From NCBI GenBank assembly GCA_017428265.1, contig JAFRRD010000033.1, positions 1 to 64,000 of the forward strand: a DNA stretch of 64,000 nucleotides, read 5' to 3'. Shown piece after piece: positions 24,829-34,370 of this stretch. The notes beneath the pieces were generated by a model. It was not told the DNA's origin. It was given only the letters and a program-made list of their open reading frames with translations, and searched no databases. The position numbers were made by a program, and so were the translations under genes. Position 1 is the first letter of the stretch. The number at the start of each line of letters is the position of its first letter. Source of the DNA: Lachnospiraceae bacterium. GTDB taxonomy: Bacteria; Bacillota; Clostridia; Lachnospirales; Lachnospiraceae.

Positions 24829-26156
24829 GACTGCTCCTTTTCGTTACGTTCCCGGACGATCATCTTGATGCTCGTTCCGGAGAAATCAAAGGCTTCGCGG
24901 ATCTGATTCTCGATATAGCGCTGGTACGAGAAATGCATCAGTTCCTTATCGTTGACAAAGAGGACGAAGGTCGGCGGTCCGACCGCCACCTGGGTCATGT
25001 AGTACAGGCGCAGGCGCCGCCCCTTGTCCGAAGGCGGCTCGTGCATGGCCACGGCCTGCGACATGATCTCGTTCAGGACGCCCGTGGAAACGCGCTTTTT
25101 GCAGTTATCCACAATGCTGTCGATCTTCGTGAACAGGCCGCCGAGGCGCTGACCGGTCTCCGCCGAGATGAACATGATGTCGGCGTAGTCGAGGAATGAC
25201 AGTACCCTGCGGATCTTCTTGGTATGCTCCTTGACCGAATCGTTGGTCTTTTCGACCAGATCCCATTTATTGACGAGGATCAGGATGCCTTTGTTTCGTT
25301 CGTGCGCGATCCCGGCGATCTTCGCATCCTGCTCGGTCACGCCTTCCTGCGCGTCGATCACCAGAAGGACCACGTCCGCCCGCTCCACGGCGCTGACCGC
25401 ACGGATGATGCTGTAGCGTTCGATATCCTCCTTGACCTTACTCTTCTTGCGCAGGCCGGCGGTATCGATCAGGACGTATTCCTTCTTATTGGCGCGGACG
25501 ACGGTATCGATCGCATCGCGGGTCGTTCCGGCCACGTCGGACACGATCACGCGCCGCGAGCCGGCCATCCGGTTCACGATGGAACTCTTGCCGACGTTCG
25601 GCTTGCCGACGATCGCGATCTTCGGGCGGGTATCCTCTTCTTCATCCTCCGACACCGGCGGAAAACCGGCTGACACGGCATCCAGAAGGTCGCCGAGGCC
25701 GAGCCGCTCCGAAGCGCTGACGCCGATGGGATCCCCCATCCCGAGATTGTAGAATTCATAGATATCGTTGCCGAACTTGCCGAAGTTATCCACCTTGTTG
25801 ACGCACAGGACCACGGGCTTGTTGCTGCGGCGCAGCATGTCGGCGACTTTTTTGTCATCGTCCGTCAGGCCTTCCTTCACGTCCGTCAGGAAAATGATGA
25901 CGTCGGCGGTCTCCATGGCGATCTCTGCCTGCTCGCGCATTTGTTTCAGGATGATGTTCTGGCTGTCGGGCTCGATGCCGCCGGTGTCGATCAGCGTGAA
26001 ACTGCGGTTCAGCCAGCTGCAGTCCGCGTAGATGCGGTCACGGGTCACGCCGGGCGTATCGTCCACAATGGATATACGCTCTCCTGCCAGCGTATTGAAT
26101 AACGTCGACTTTCCCACGTTTGGGCGGCCGACAATGGCTACGATCGGTTTGCTCAT
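24825..26156 (-). CDS. der: Ribosome assembly GTPase Der (EngA)
   Basis: A 443-residue protein with two tandem GTPase domains (P-loops G-R-P-N-V-G-K-S-T near residue 9 and G-K-P-N-V-G-K-S-S near 182; N-K-V-D and N-K-W-D specificity motifs) and a C-terminal KH-like domain. It is required for 50S subunit maturation. It overlaps the DUF512 gene upstream and plsY downstream by 4 bases each, so the three are translated as a coupled unit. Confidence 0.98.
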   Translation of the reverse strand: MSKPIVAIVGRPNVGKSTLFNTLAGERISIVDDTPGVTRDRIYADCSWLNRSFTLIDTGGIEPDSQNIILKQMREQAEIAMETADVIIFLTDVKEGLTDDDKKVADMLRRSNKPVVLCVNKVDNFGKFGNDIYEFYNLGMGDPIGVSASERLGLGDLLDAVSAGFPPVSEDEEEDTRPKIAIVGKPNVGKSSIVNRMAGSRRVIVSDVAGTTRDAIDTVVRANKKEYVLIDTAGLRKKSKVKEDIERYSIIRAVSAVERADVVLLVIDAQEGVTEQDAKIAGIAHERNKGILILVNKWDLVEKTNDSVKEHTKKIRRVLSFLDYADIMFISAETGQRLGGLFTKIDSIVDNCKKRVSTGVLNEIMSQAVAMHEPPSDKGRRLRLYYMTQVAVGPPTFVLFVNDKELMHFSYQRYIENQIREAFDFSGTSIKMIVRERNEKEQS

Positions 26157-27517
26157 TCTTCATTCTCCTTCGGTTCATACGGCCGGAAACGGCGCTGCGG
26201 CTCCCGTTCCTCCTTGCCGAGAAGGGCACGCACCAGGCCGGCGCCGTCGCAGCTCGTGGCATAGACCGGCAGGCCGAGCACTTCTTCGGCATCCGCGACG
26301 TGCAGGTCGTCAAGAAAGACATCTTCACCGCTTCTGAGCATTGTTTTCGGGATGAATATGATATCTCCGTTGTTCCTGTCTTTCAGTTGCGCGATCATGT
26401 CCTGACCGGTCAGCAGACCGGCGACCGTTACGCCTTCGCCGAAGAACCGGTTGATGACGGGAACGACTTCCACCTGTACGGACGGGAACTTCGCGGAGAG
26501 AGCCCCGCATTTATCGCGGATCACCGGATAAGCCAGCGTTCCGGTTACGACTGTGATGCGCCGCGATTTCCGGCAGACCTTAAATCGCTTCAGAGCGGCG
26601 TCAAACTGATCCGAAAAGAGCCGGATCATGCCTACGCCGTTTTCCAGCTGCAGATAGCCGTCATACCGCGCTTCTTCGGGCAGCGGACGGCCGGCCAGCA
26701 GATAAAACTCATCACTTGCGTGAATAAAATGCAGCCCGTACTGCGGGTACAGTTTCTTCTGCCACGACTCGATGATATCGATTGTCTTCCCGGCTTCTTC
26801 CGGGGTGAACGGCCTTAGCGGCGTCAGCTTTTCGCGGTATTTCGTCAGGCCTACCGGCACGACCGACACGCTCTGCATCACAGGCAGATAACGGGACAGG
26901 TCCCTTATCGTTTCATCCAGCTTTGCGCCGTCATTCCAGTCCGGGCAGCAGACGATCTGGCCGTTCATCGTGATCCCGGCCTCATACAGCACGTCGATCT
27001 TCTTCAGCGCTTCGCCCGCGAAACGGTTGTGAAGCATTTTGCAGCGAAGTTTCGGATCCGTCGTGTGCACGGAGATATTGATCGGCTCCATGCGGTATTC
27101 GATGATGCGGTCGAGGTCCTTCTTCGACAGATTCGTCAGGGTGATGTAATTGCCCTGCAGGAAGGAAAGGCGTGAGTCGTCATCCTTGAAGTAAAGCGTT
27201 TCGCGCATGCCCGGCGGCATCTGGTCGATGAAGCAGAAAATGCACTTGTTTGTGCAGGAACGGTACTCGTCCATGAGGCCGTTTTCAAAAATAAGCCCCA
27301 GGTCTTCGTCCTCATCCTTGTCGATATCATAGAGGATCTGTTCTCCGTCCGCCGTCTCGACCAGGAGGTCGACGTGATCGGTCTCGCAGAAATAGTTATA
27401 ATCGAAGATATCTTCTATCTCCCGGCCGTTCACACTCAGCACGAAGCTGCCGGGAGCGATCTCCAGTTCCTCTCCTGCCGACCCGGGCAGGACGTTTATG
27501 ATCTTATGTTTTTTCAA
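26153..27517 (-). CDS. DUF512 radical-SAM/PDZ protein
   Basis: A 454-residue protein: an N-terminal PDZ-like domain (G-S-A-G-E-E-L-E-I near residue 12), a radical-SAM-type cluster motif C-T-N-K-C-I-F-C near residues 87-94, and a C-terminal DUF512 domain with L-T-G-Q-D-M and D-L-H-V. The family is conserved in Clostridia next to der; its reaction is unknown. The co-occurrence hints at a role in ribosome or tRNA maturation, but that is inference. It is the first gene of the DUF512-der-plsY operon. Confidence 0.88.
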   Translation of the reverse strand: MKKHKIINVLPGSAGEELEIAPGSFVLSVNGREIEDIFDYNYFCETDHVDLLVETADGEQILYDIDKDEDEDLGLIFENGLMDEYRSCTNKCIFCFIDQMPPGMRETLYFKDDDSRLSFLQGNYITLTNLSKKDLDRIIEYRMEPINISVHTTDPKLRCKMLHNRFAGEALKKIDVLYEAGITMNGQIVCCPDWNDGAKLDETIRDLSRYLPVMQSVSVVPVGLTKYREKLTPLRPFTPEEAGKTIDIIESWQKKLYPQYGLHFIHASDEFYLLAGRPLPEEARYDGYLQLENGVGMIRLFSDQFDAALKRFKVCRKSRRITVVTGTLAYPVIRDKCGALSAKFPSVQVEVVPVINRFFGEGVTVAGLLTGQDMIAQLKDRNNGDIIFIPKTMLRSGEDVFLDDLHVADAEEVLGLPVYATSCDGAGLVRALLGKEEREPQRRFRPYEPKENEE

Positions 27518-27570
27518 CGTGTGACACGTCCTTTCTGCCCTTCGAGCGCATTTATTTTACCATATCTGCC

Positions 27571-27599
27571 TTGCCATTTCCACCCGAAAGTGATAAGAT
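27571..27599 (+). promoter_or_regulatory. prs promoter
   Basis: TTGCCA (27571-27576), 17 bp, TAAGAT (27594-27599), in the gap between the divergent DUF512 and prs genes. Confidence 0.65.
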
Positions 27600-27633
27600 T
27601 TGAGCGAGAACAGATCAGTGAAAGGATCCTCCC

Positions 27634-28836
27634 ATGAAAAACGAGCCGAACTTCATCTTCAAGAACCGCAATCCGATCGCGCCGCTCAAGATCATCGCCA
27701 TGGAGAACTGCCGTCCGCTCATTGAAAAGGTGGACCGCACCATCGTCGACATGCGCAAGGGCTACATCAACAAATACGCGGAGATCGATCCTTCCGTACT
27801 GACCCGTGACTATGACACACCTTCCTATCTGGTCGAGGCCAGCTGCCCCCGTTTCGGTTCCGGCGAAGCCAAGGGCGTCATCCATTCGACGGTACGCGGC
27901 AGCGACCTGTATATCGTCAGCGACGTGACCAACAGTTCCATGAGTTTCAAGATCAGCGGCAGGACCCACTATATGTCGCCGGACGACCATTTCCAGGACC
28001 TTAAGCGTGTTGTCGCCGCAGCCATGACCAGCGCCTACCGCGTGAGTGTCATCATGCCGTTCCTTTATATGAGCCGTCAGCACAAGCGCGAAAACCGCGA
28101 ATCGCTCGACTGTGCCGTCGCCCTGAACGAACTGAAGGACATGGGTGTTGCCAATATCATCACATTTGATGCCCATGACAACCGCGTCATGAACGCCATC
28201 CCGACCCACGACCTGGATGACTACTCTCCTGTCTATCAGCTTCTTAAGGCTTTGGAACGCAAGTTCGGCGGCCTGAAGATCGACAAGGACGATATCGTTG
28301 TCATAGCGCCGCACGAGGGAGCGATGAGCCGGGCAATTTTCCTTGCCAACAACATCGGCGTCGGCATGGGCATGTTTTATAAACGCCGCGACTATACCGT
28401 CACGCTTCCCGACGGCCGCCATCCGATGATCGCTCTGGAGTACCTCGGCCCCGAAGTCGAAGGCAAGAGCGTATTCATTCTGGATGATATCATTTCCACC
28501 GGTGCGAGCATGCTTGAAGCCGCTGAGGAACTGAAAAAAATGAAGGCCGCCCGCGTGATCATGGGGGCAACTTTCCCGCTCTTTACCGAAGGGAAAGAAG
28601 GCATTGCCAAATTTGACGAAGCTTACGAAAACGGATGGTTCGATCATCTGGTCTGCACGAACCTTGTCTACCGGGATCCCGAGCTGTCCAATCGCCCCTG
28701 GTACATCGAAGCGGATCTGTCGATCTACATTTCCAAGATCATCGATACCATGAACCACAACGTGGCCGTTACCAAGGTCATCACGCCGACGGGCAGGCTC
28801 CAGGATCTGGTCGCGAGGAACCGTAAGAATCTGTAA
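27634..28836 (+). CDS. prs: Ribose-phosphate pyrophosphokinase (long form)
   Basis: A 400-residue enzyme; the common bacterial form has about 315 residues. The PRPP-binding loop is V-F-I-L-D-D-I-I-S-T-G-A-S near residue 282; P-F-L-Y-M-S-R-Q-H-K-R-E near 146 matches the flexible catalytic loop; F-D-A-H-D-N follows near 182. The extra residues lie at the N-terminus and between motifs, as in the longer Clostridia form. It makes PRPP for nucleotides, His and Trp. AGGATCC precedes the ATG, and the gene stands alone with its own terminator. Confidence 0.92.
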   Translation: MKNEPNFIFKNRNPIAPLKIIAMENCRPLIEKVDRTIVDMRKGYINKYAEIDPSVLTRDYDTPSYLVEASCPRFGSGEAKGVIHSTVRGSDLYIVSDVTNSSMSFKISGRTHYMSPDDHFQDLKRVVAAAMTSAYRVSVIMPFLYMSRQHKRENRESLDCAVALNELKDMGVANIITFDAHDNRVMNAIPTHDLDDYSPVYQLLKALERKFGGLKIDKDDIVVIAPHEGAMSRAIFLANNIGVGMGMFYKRRDYTVTLPDGRHPMIALEYLGPEVEGKSVFILDDIISTGASMLEAAEELKKMKAARVIMGATFPLFTEGKEGIAKFDEAYENGWFDHLVCTNLVYRDPELSNRPWYIEADLSIYISKIIDTMNHNVAVTKVITPTGRLQDLVARNRKNL

Positions 28837-28853
28837 AATACAAACGATACCGA

Positions 28854-28898
28854 AACGCCTTCGGGCCGTGCTGAATCACGGCAGCCCGAAGGCGTTTT
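28854..28898. terminator. Bidirectional terminator overlapping the yraN stop
   Basis: AACGCCTTCGGG and CCCGAAGGCGTT (28854-28896) plus an inner CCGTG/CACGG stem, then TTTT on the plus strand and TTTC on the minus strand. The yraN stop codon (28876-28878) lies inside the hairpin. Confidence 0.9.
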
Positions 28899-29295
28899 CA
28901 TAATGCGTGATATTTCCCGCTCCGTCGACCGAGACGACGTCAAAACGGCAGGGACAGCGTTCACAAAGCCCTTCGCGAAGCAGATAATACTCTGCAACTT
29001 TGATGATCTTCTGCTGCTTCCGCCGGTCCACATGCTCTTCACCGCGGCCGCAATTTCCGGTGCTTCGGTATTTCACCTCGATGAACACCAGGGTCTCTTC
29101 ATCGTCCATGATGAGGTCGATCTCCCCGCTGCGGATGCGGAAATTAGCCTCCCGCAGACGGAAGCCCTTCTGCTGCAGATAGATACAGGCCGCCTGTTCA
29201 AAGCGGCCGCCGATCTTTCTTTTATTCAATTCTTCCTTTCCGGGGGCAACGGTCTTGGAAAAAGCGGCGGCAGAGCCGGCCGTATCATTTGACAA
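28876..29295 (-). CDS. yraN: YraN family nuclease-like protein
   Basis: A 139-residue UPF0102 protein with a PD-(D/E)XK-type core: G-E-I-D-L-I near residue 57, E-V-K-Y-R near 72. Its biochemical role is unsettled; it usually sits next to rnhB, as here. The first 25 residues are a poorly conserved extension, so a later start is possible. The gene start overlaps the rnhB end by 11 bases. Confidence 0.88.
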   Translation of the reverse strand: MSNDTAGSAAAFSKTVAPGKEELNKRKIGGRFEQAACIYLQQKGFRLREANFRIRSGEIDLIMDDEETLVFIEVKYRSTGNCGRGEEHVDRRKQQKIIKVAEYYLLREGLCERCPCRFDVVSVDGAGNITHYENAFGLP

Positions 29296-29920
29296 AATGG
29301 GTAATGAAGCTTCTGCGGTGGATCGTGCAGGGGCCGAACGTCTTCAGGGCTTCGATATGGGCGGCGGTGCCGTAGCCTTTGTGGCCGGCAAAGCCGTATT
29401 CGGGATACAGTTCATCCAGTTCGCGCATCATCCGGTCACGCGTGACCTTGGCCACGATGCTTGCGGCGCCGATGGACAGGCTTTTTGCGTCACCCTTGAT
29501 GATCGGGACCTGACGGATGCCTTCAAGGCCAGGAATCGTCACGGCATCGACCAGCAGGAGGTCGGGCTTAAAGCACAGCGAACCGACGGCTTTCCGCATG
29601 GCCTCGAAGGTCGCCTGCAGGATGTTGATCTCGTCGATCCTTCCGGCGCTGACGATGCCGACGCCGACAGCCATCGATTTTTCGATGATCTCCGGATAGA
29701 GGGCTTCCCGCTTTTTCTCGCTCAGCTGCTTGGAATCGTTGATGCCGAGGATCTCGGCGCCGGGATACAGGATCACGGCTGCGGCAACGACAGGGCCGGC
29801 GAGCGGGCCGCGTCCGGCTTCATCGACGCCGGCGATCAGGCCTTCTCCGCCGTACTGCCGCTCATAACGCATCAGCGCGTATTCCCGGGCTCTCTCTTCT
29901 GCCAGTGTCCTCTTTGCCAT
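29285..29920 (-). CDS. rnhB: Ribonuclease HII
   Basis: A 211-residue enzyme that cleaves RNA in RNA-DNA hybrids, including single ribonucleotides. The acidic residues occur in G-V-D-E-A-G-R-G-P-L-A-G-P near residue 31 and D-A near 123, with A-S-I-V-A-K-V-T-R-D and H-K-G-Y-G-T further on. It lies between lepB and yraN with overlaps or very short gaps, so it belongs to the lepB-rbgA-lepB-rnhB-yraN operon. Confidence 0.97.
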   Translation of the reverse strand: MAKRTLAEERAREYALMRYERQYGGEGLIAGVDEAGRGPLAGPVVAAAVILYPGAEILGINDSKQLSEKKREALYPEIIEKSMAVGVGIVSAGRIDEINILQATFEAMRKAVGSLCFKPDLLLVDAVTIPGLEGIRQVPIIKGDAKSLSIGAASIVAKVTRDRMMRELDELYPEYGFAGHKGYGTAAHIEALKTFGPCTIHRRSFITHFVK

Positions 29921-29927
29921 GACTGCC

Positions 29928-30503
29928 TCAGTTATCGATGATGCTGCCGAAACCGGACAGCGGCCATGCGCGGAACACGGCGCGGCCGGTGATCTGGCTG
30001 CGCTTTACCTTGCCGACCGCGTAGCGGCTGTCAATGCTGTTCGTGCGGTTGTCGCCGAGCACGAAATATTCGTCCTCGCCCAAAACGACGGGCTGTTCCG
30101 CGGAGCCGGCCAGGAAATAGACGCCTCTCCCGTAGTCTTCCTGCAATTCCTCTCCGTTGATGTAGATCACGGAATTCACGATCTGTACGGTCTCACCGGG
30201 CAGGCCGATGACGCGCTTGATATAGTGCGTGCCGGGATCGTTTTTCAGCTTGAAGATCACGATCTCAAAACGTTTCGGATCGCGTACGAACTTATAAGTG
30301 AAAATATCCTCGACCAGCTGGTCTTTGTCATCCAGCGTCGGATACATGCTGGTGCCTTCCACGCTGACGCGGCTGCCGACAAAATTCAGGATCAGCAGAC
30401 AGATCCCCACCATTACAGTCAGGCTGAGCAGGGTGGACAGCAGGTCCTTGATAAACGGTTTCTTCGGGCTGATCAGCTCGGGTTCCTGATCGTTCTTAGC
30501 CAT
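29928..30503 (-). CDS. lepB: Type I signal peptidase (second copy)
   Basis: A 191-residue protease with one N-terminal membrane anchor (about residues 20-43), nucleophile Ser52 in E-G-T-S-M-Y-P-T-L, the lysine segment Y-I-K-R-V-I-G-L-P-G-E, and G-D-N-R-T-N-S-I-D-S-R. It removes signal peptides outside the membrane. It is distinct from the other signal peptidase two genes upstream. Confidence 0.95.
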   Translation of the reverse strand: MAKNDQEPELISPKKPFIKDLLSTLLSLTVMVGICLLILNFVGSRVSVEGTSMYPTLDDKDQLVEDIFTYKFVRDPKRFEIVIFKLKNDPGTHYIKRVIGLPGETVQIVNSVIYINGEELQEDYGRGVYFLAGSAEQPVVLGEDEYFVLGDNRTNSIDSRYAVGKVKRSQITGRAVFRAWPLSGFGSIIDN

Positions 30504-30511
30504 ATTGCTCC

Positions 30512-31393
30512 TTATGCGGATGGTTCTTCGAGGGTGACGCGCCCCAACCGTCCTTTTCTCAGATCATCGATAAAACGTGCGGCAGCCTTCTCCGTGTCGG
30601 GCTCTCCGCCTTTTTTCAGCAGCTTGCGCAGCAGGGCGATCGCTGTCAGCGCTTCGTAGGGGTCCTCCGGCAGTTCGCCGTATTTTTCCGAAAGTGCCTG
30701 CGGATAGCGCCTGCGCATGAGTGAAATGCCTTCCGCGGCCAGATCTTCCACGGGCAGGATGTCGTCGCTGATGGATCCGGTCAGGGCCAGCCGGATGCCA
30801 ACCTGCGGATCTTCGAATTTCGGCCAGAGGATACCGGGCGTATCCAGCAGTTCCAGGCTCTTTCCGAGGCGGATCCACTGGTTTCCTCTGGTCACGCCGG
30901 GCTTGTCTCCGGTCTTTGCGGAAGCCTTTCCCGCAAGGGAATTGATGAGGGTGGATTTGCCGACGTTCGGGATCCCGGCGACCATGATGCGGGCGGGCCG
31001 GTTCACGATGCCGCGCGCCCTGTCTTTCTTTGCTTTCTCTTCAGACACCTGATCCAGAAGGCGCCGGATCGTCTTCATCCCGGCGCTGCTGCGGGAATCG
31101 GCCGCCGCTGCCGTGACGTTCTGCCAGCTCAGGGTATCCATCCAGCGTTTCGTTGCCTCTTCATCCGCGAGGTCGGCCTTGTTCAGCAGAATGATGCGCC
31201 TCTTGTTCTTTCCCAGTTCTCCGATATCAGGGTTCAGGCTGGACTCCGGGATCCGCGCATCGCGGATCTCCAGGATCATATCCACCAGCTTCAGGTCTTC
31301 TTCCATGGCCCGTCTGGCTTTAGTCATATGTCCGGGATACCAGTTGATCGGCTCGGAAAGGTAAGGTGTTTCATTTTCAGGGAATTGTTTCAT
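30512..31393 (-). CDS. rbgA: Ribosome biogenesis GTPase RbgA (YlqF)
   Basis: A 293-residue circularly permuted GTPase: W-Y-P-G-H-M-T-K-A at the N-terminus, N-K-A-D-L (G4) near residue 62 before the P-loop G-I-P-N-V-G-K-S-T near 134, and a C-terminal ANTAR-like RNA-binding domain. It is needed for late 50S assembly. It is placed between two signal peptidase genes and overlaps the upstream one by 4 bases. Confidence 0.95.
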   Translation of the reverse strand: MKQFPENETPYLSEPINWYPGHMTKARRAMEEDLKLVDMILEIRDARIPESSLNPDIGELGKNKRRIILLNKADLADEEATKRWMDTLSWQNVTAAAADSRSSAGMKTIRRLLDQVSEEKAKKDRARGIVNRPARIMVAGIPNVGKSTLINSLAGKASAKTGDKPGVTRGNQWIRLGKSLELLDTPGILWPKFEDPQVGIRLALTGSISDDILPVEDLAAEGISLMRRRYPQALSEKYGELPEDPYEALTAIALLRKLLKKGGEPDTEKAAARFIDDLRKGRLGRVTLEEPSA

Positions 31394-31974
31394 GATCCCT
31401 CCTTACCGGCCGGTTCACGGACGGAGCCGAAGCTGCTGAAAGGGGCACTGCGCAGCCAGACCGTTCCGCTGATCTGCTCCCGGCGGATGTTGCCGACTTC
31501 TGAATTACGTGAATCCTGGCTGGCATCCGGGCTACGTCCGATCACGAAATACTCATCCGTGTCGAGATAGACCGGTTCCTCCGCAAGGCCCGCATTCGGG
31601 ATGGAGAAAGCCAGCCGTTCATCCTCCAGCAGCTGATTGTTGATGTAGACTTTTCCGTCTTTGATCTGCAGCTTCTCACCGGGCAGGCCCAGGATAAGTT
31701 TCAGATAGACGCTGTCATCTCCCTCCAGCGTATACGCCGCAATGTCAAAGCGCTGCAGCGGGACCAGACGGCCCTTCGTGCGGTTGATCATGAGACTGTC
31801 TCCGCTTTCAAGAAGCGGCGTCATGGAATTGCCGAGCATTGTCACACGCGTGCCGAATGCCCAGGTCAGAAAGAAGGCAAGCAGCGCGACAAGGACGATA
31901 TCGACGACCCAGGAAGTGATCATGCGGATCTGCTCTTCCAGGCTCATCACTTCAAATGAACTCTTTTTGGCCAT
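31390..31974 (-). CDS. lepB: Type I signal peptidase (first copy)
   Basis: A 194-residue protease with an N-terminal anchor (about 20-40), nucleophile Ser50 in L-G-N-S-M-T-P-L, the lysine segment Y-L-K-L-I-L-G-L-P-G-E near residue 97 and G-R-S-P-D-A-S-Q-D-S-R. In the last motif Gly-Arg-Ser replaces the usual Gly-Asp-Asn/Ser, so it differs from the other copy. It opens the operon. Confidence 0.93.
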   Translation of the reverse strand: MAKKSSFEVMSLEEQIRMITSWVVDIVLVALLAFFLTWAFGTRVTMLGNSMTPLLESGDSLMINRTKGRLVPLQRFDIAAYTLEGDDSVYLKLILGLPGEKLQIKDGKVYINNQLLEDERLAFSIPNAGLAEEPVYLDTDEYFVIGRSPDASQDSRNSEVGNIRREQISGTVWLRSAPFSSFGSVREPAGKEGS

Positions 31975-31997
31975 GCTGCCTCCTTTCTTGAAATATG

Positions 31998-32026
31998 AGT
32001 ATACCCGATTCCGGCTGAAATAACAA
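31998..32026 (-). promoter_or_regulatory. Promoter of the lepB-rbgA-lepB-rnhB-yraN operon
   Basis: On the minus strand, TTGTTA (32021-32026), 17 bp, TATACT (31998-32003), just upstream of the AAAGGAGG site of the first lepB gene. Confidence 0.75.
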
Positions 32027-32070
32027 GCAGGAGGATCGCCGCTTTGCCGCGGTCTTTCTGCTTTCCGAAC

Positions 32071-32101
32071 AAAAGAAAAGAGCGCCCGCTCGAGCGCTCT
32101 T
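32071..32101 (-). terminator. rplS terminator
   Basis: On the minus strand, AAGAGCGC / GCGCTCTT with an 8-base loop followed by TTCTTTT; it ends the rpsP-rplS transcript. Confidence 0.88.
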
Positions 32102-32114
32102 CATCACCCTTGGC

Positions 32115-32462
32115 TTACCTCCGGGCTTCTTTGACCTTCGCAGCCTTGCCGATCCGTTCTCTCAGATAGGTCAGGCGGGCACGGCGCACCTTGCCCTGGC
32201 GGATCACGTCAACGTGATCGATCACGGGGCTGTGCAGCGGCCAGGTCTTTTCGACGCCGACGCCGTTCGAAAGTTTGCGGACCGTAAAAGTCTCGCGGGC
32301 GCCGCCGTTCTGTCTCTTGATCACGATGCCTTCGAACATCTGGATACGTTCGCGGGCACCTTCTTTGATCTTGGCATATACCCGGACGGTATCGCCTACA
32401 CGGAAATTGCCGACGTTCTCTTTGAGCTGTTCGTCTTCAATTTTCTTGATGATGTCGTTCAT
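32115..32462 (-). CDS. rplS: 50S ribosomal protein L19
   Basis: A 115-residue protein with the L19 hallmarks [19 protein letters not shown] and [10 protein letters not shown] near residue 75. It bridges the 30S and 50S subunits. A 73-base gap to trmD on the same strand contains a GC-rich inverted-repeat sequence that could be an L19 autoregulatory leader; I cannot confirm this. Confidence 0.97.
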   Translation of the reverse strand: MNDIIKKIEDEQLKENVGNFRVGDTVRVYAKIKEGARERIQMFEGIVIKRQNGGARETFTVRKLSNGVGVEKTWPLHSPVIDHVDVIRQGKVRRARLTYLRERIGKAAKVKEARR

Positions 32463-32535
32463 TACTTTCCTCCTTGAAAAGGACGTTCATACCGCCTGTA
32501 GCGGAAGCGGACCGCTCCTTGAAATGACACGCGGA

Positions 32536-33294
32536 TTAGTTTACCATCTCATCCGCTTTAATGCAAGTGTTTTTTAAACTTTCGAGAAATTTTTTGTCTT
32601 TTTTGTCCAACTCGACGCTCTCAAGCAGCTCGGGCCGGGCTTCCAGCGTCCTTAAGAGGGACTGATCCCTTCTCCAGCGATCGATATTGGCGTGATGGCC
32701 GCTCTTTAAGACCTCAGGGACTTCTCTTCCCATGAAAACATCGGGGCGCGTATACTGCGGATATTCCAGCAGACCGTTCATGAAGGACTCCGTCTCGCCG
32801 GATTCTTCGTTCGAAAGCACACCGGGGACCATGCGGGATACCGCGTCGATCACGACCATTGCCGGCAGTTCACCGCCGGTCAGCACATAGTCGCCGATCG
32901 AAACGCGTTCCGCTCCAAGTTCCTCCAGCACACGCTCGTCGACACCTTCGTAGTGGCCGCAGAGGATGACCAGATCCTCTTCTTTCGCGTATTCTTTTGC
33001 CATTGCCTGGTCAAAGACCCTTCCCTGCGGCGTCATGTAGACGAGCCGCGGCTTTTTGGCCATCCCGGCCGTGGCCGATTCCCAGGCCTCATAGATCGGG
33101 GGAGCCATCATGACCATGCCCGCACCGCCGCCGTAGGGATAATCGTCCACATGGCCGTAGCGGTCGTGCGCGAAATCCCGGATATTGACGGTCCGGAGCG
33201 TAATGATCCCCTGCGCAAGCGCCCGGCCGGTGATGCTCGTCCGGACACCCTGCTCGATCATTTCGGGAAAGAGAGTCAGCACGGTGAAGTTCAT
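32536..33294 (-). CDS. trmD: tRNA (guanine-N1)-methyltransferase
   Basis: A 252-residue knotted SPOUT enzyme that makes m1G37. The SAM-binding knot includes I-L-C-G-H-Y-E-G-V-D-E-R near residue 110 and S-I-G-D-Y-V-L-T-G-G-E-L-P near 132; D-Y-P-Y-G-G-G-A-G-M stands near 50. It overlaps rimM by 4 bases. Confidence 0.98.
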   Translation of the reverse strand: MNFTVLTLFPEMIEQGVRTSITGRALAQGIITLRTVNIRDFAHDRYGHVDDYPYGGGAGMVMMAPPIYEAWESATAGMAKKPRLVYMTPQGRVFDQAMAKEYAKEEDLVILCGHYEGVDERVLEELGAERVSIGDYVLTGGELPAMVVIDAVSRMVPGVLSNEESGETESFMNGLLEYPQYTRPDVFMGREVPEVLKSGHHANIDRWRRDQSLLRTLEARPELLESVELDKKDKKFLESLKNTCIKADEMVN

Positions 33295-33812
33295 AGGTCC
33301 TCCAGCCCGTCCAGCATGTGGACGGTGATGATACCTGCCTCGATGTCGACCGAAAGCACGCAGCTTTCGATGTACGGGATCAGGATATCCTTAGCTTTGC
33401 CGTCCTTTTCGCCGCGGATGACGAGTACGTCGTTCGCACCGGTCTCCATGACATCCCGGACCTTGCCGAGTTCGCGGCCGTCATCGGTCACGGCGCGGCA
33501 CTGCAGGAGGTCCGCGATGTAATAGCGGCCTTCGGGCAGCGGCACCGCGTCTTCGCGCGCCACATAGAGCGACAGGCCCTTGTAAGGCAGCACGTCATCG
33601 ATCGTGTCGAGGCCGCGCAGCTTCACGAGGACCATCTCTTTATGGAAGCGGACGCTTTCGACCGCCTCTTCCTTCATGCCGCTCTTCGTTTCAAAAAAGA
33701 CGCGGGAAAGGGCCTTAAAGCGCGCAGGATCGTCAACGGTCGGATAAACGCTGATCTCCCCCTTGATCCCGTGCGTCGAGGCAAATATGCCGACGCGAAG
33801 ATACGGTACCAT
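33291..33812 (-). CDS. rimM: 16S rRNA processing protein RimM
   Basis: A 173-residue protein: the N-terminal RimM domain (G-I-F-A-S-T-H-G-I-K-G-E near residue 8) and a C-terminal PRC-barrel (R-Y-Y-I-A-D-L near 97, then V-I-R-G at about 131). It binds S19 during 30S head maturation. It sits between khpA and trmD, adjacent to each. Confidence 0.95.
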   Translation of the reverse strand: MVPYLRVGIFASTHGIKGEISVYPTVDDPARFKALSRVFFETKSGMKEEAVESVRFHKEMVLVKLRGLDTIDDVLPYKGLSLYVAREDAVPLPEGRYYIADLLQCRAVTDDGRELGKVRDVMETGANDVLVIRGEKDGKAKDILIPYIESCVLSVDIEAGIITVHMLDGLEDL

Positions 33813-34039
33813 CAGTCGATGTCCAGATTGGCGCGGACGTCATCGCGGACGGCCTGCGCCTTCAGGACGGTTCGGATCGCCTTGGCGATGCGTCCCTGCT
33901 TGCCGATCACCTTGCCCATGTCGGAGGGGTCGACGGTCAGGGTCAGACAGGTCTCTCCGTCGGTGATTTTTTCCGTGACAACAACGGCTTCCGGATGTGT
34001 CACCAGAGCCTTTGCGATCACTTCGACCAATTCTTTCAT
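33812..34039 (-). CDS. khpA: KH-domain RNA-binding protein KhpA (YlqC)
   Basis: A 75-residue protein with a single KH domain; the GxxG loop is G-K-Q-G in the segment G-K-V-I-G-K-Q-G-R-I-A-K. KhpA with KhpB is an RNA chaperone that influences cell size in streptococci. The gene sits between rpsP and rimM as in B. subtilis. Confidence 0.95.
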   Translation of the reverse strand: MKELVEVIAKALVTHPEAVVVTEKITDGETCLTLTVDPSDMGKVIGKQGRIAKAIRTVLKAQAVRDDVRANLDID

Positions 34040-34057
34040 TTCCGATCACCTCGTGCC

Positions 34058-34300
34058 TTATTCAAGGCCGGCGATCTTCAGAAGCTTGGCAACGGTATCG
34101 GTAGGCTTTGCACCCTTCGCGATCCAGTCTTTAGCCTTTTCCGTATCGATTTTGACAACGCTGGGCTCCTGGGTGGGATCATAGAAGCCGAGTTCATCGA
34201 TGAATCGGCCGTCCCTGGGGGAGCGTTCATCCGCGACGATCACGCGGTAAGTGGGTTGTTTCTTCTTGCCCAGACGGGTCAGACGAATTTTGACTGCCAT
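34058..34300 (-). CDS. rpsP: 30S ribosomal protein S16
   Basis: An 80-residue protein starting [16 protein letters not shown], the S16 N-terminus; [12 protein letters not shown] and L-G-F-Y-D-P follow. The start at 34300 is taken because the S16 sequence begins there and GGAGG is upstream. It opens the rpsP-khpA-rimM-trmD-rplS series, 70 bases after ffh. Confidence 0.97.
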   Translation of the reverse strand: MAVKIRLTRLGKKKQPTYRVIVADERSPRDGRFIDELGFYDPTQEPSVVKIDTEKAKDWIAKGAKPTDTVAKLLKIAGLE

Positions 34301-34370
34301 AGTATTATTTCCTCCGAAAATGTTGGGCTTATGCCCTTTTATCAAAAGTCTGCTGACTTAAGAACCCTTG

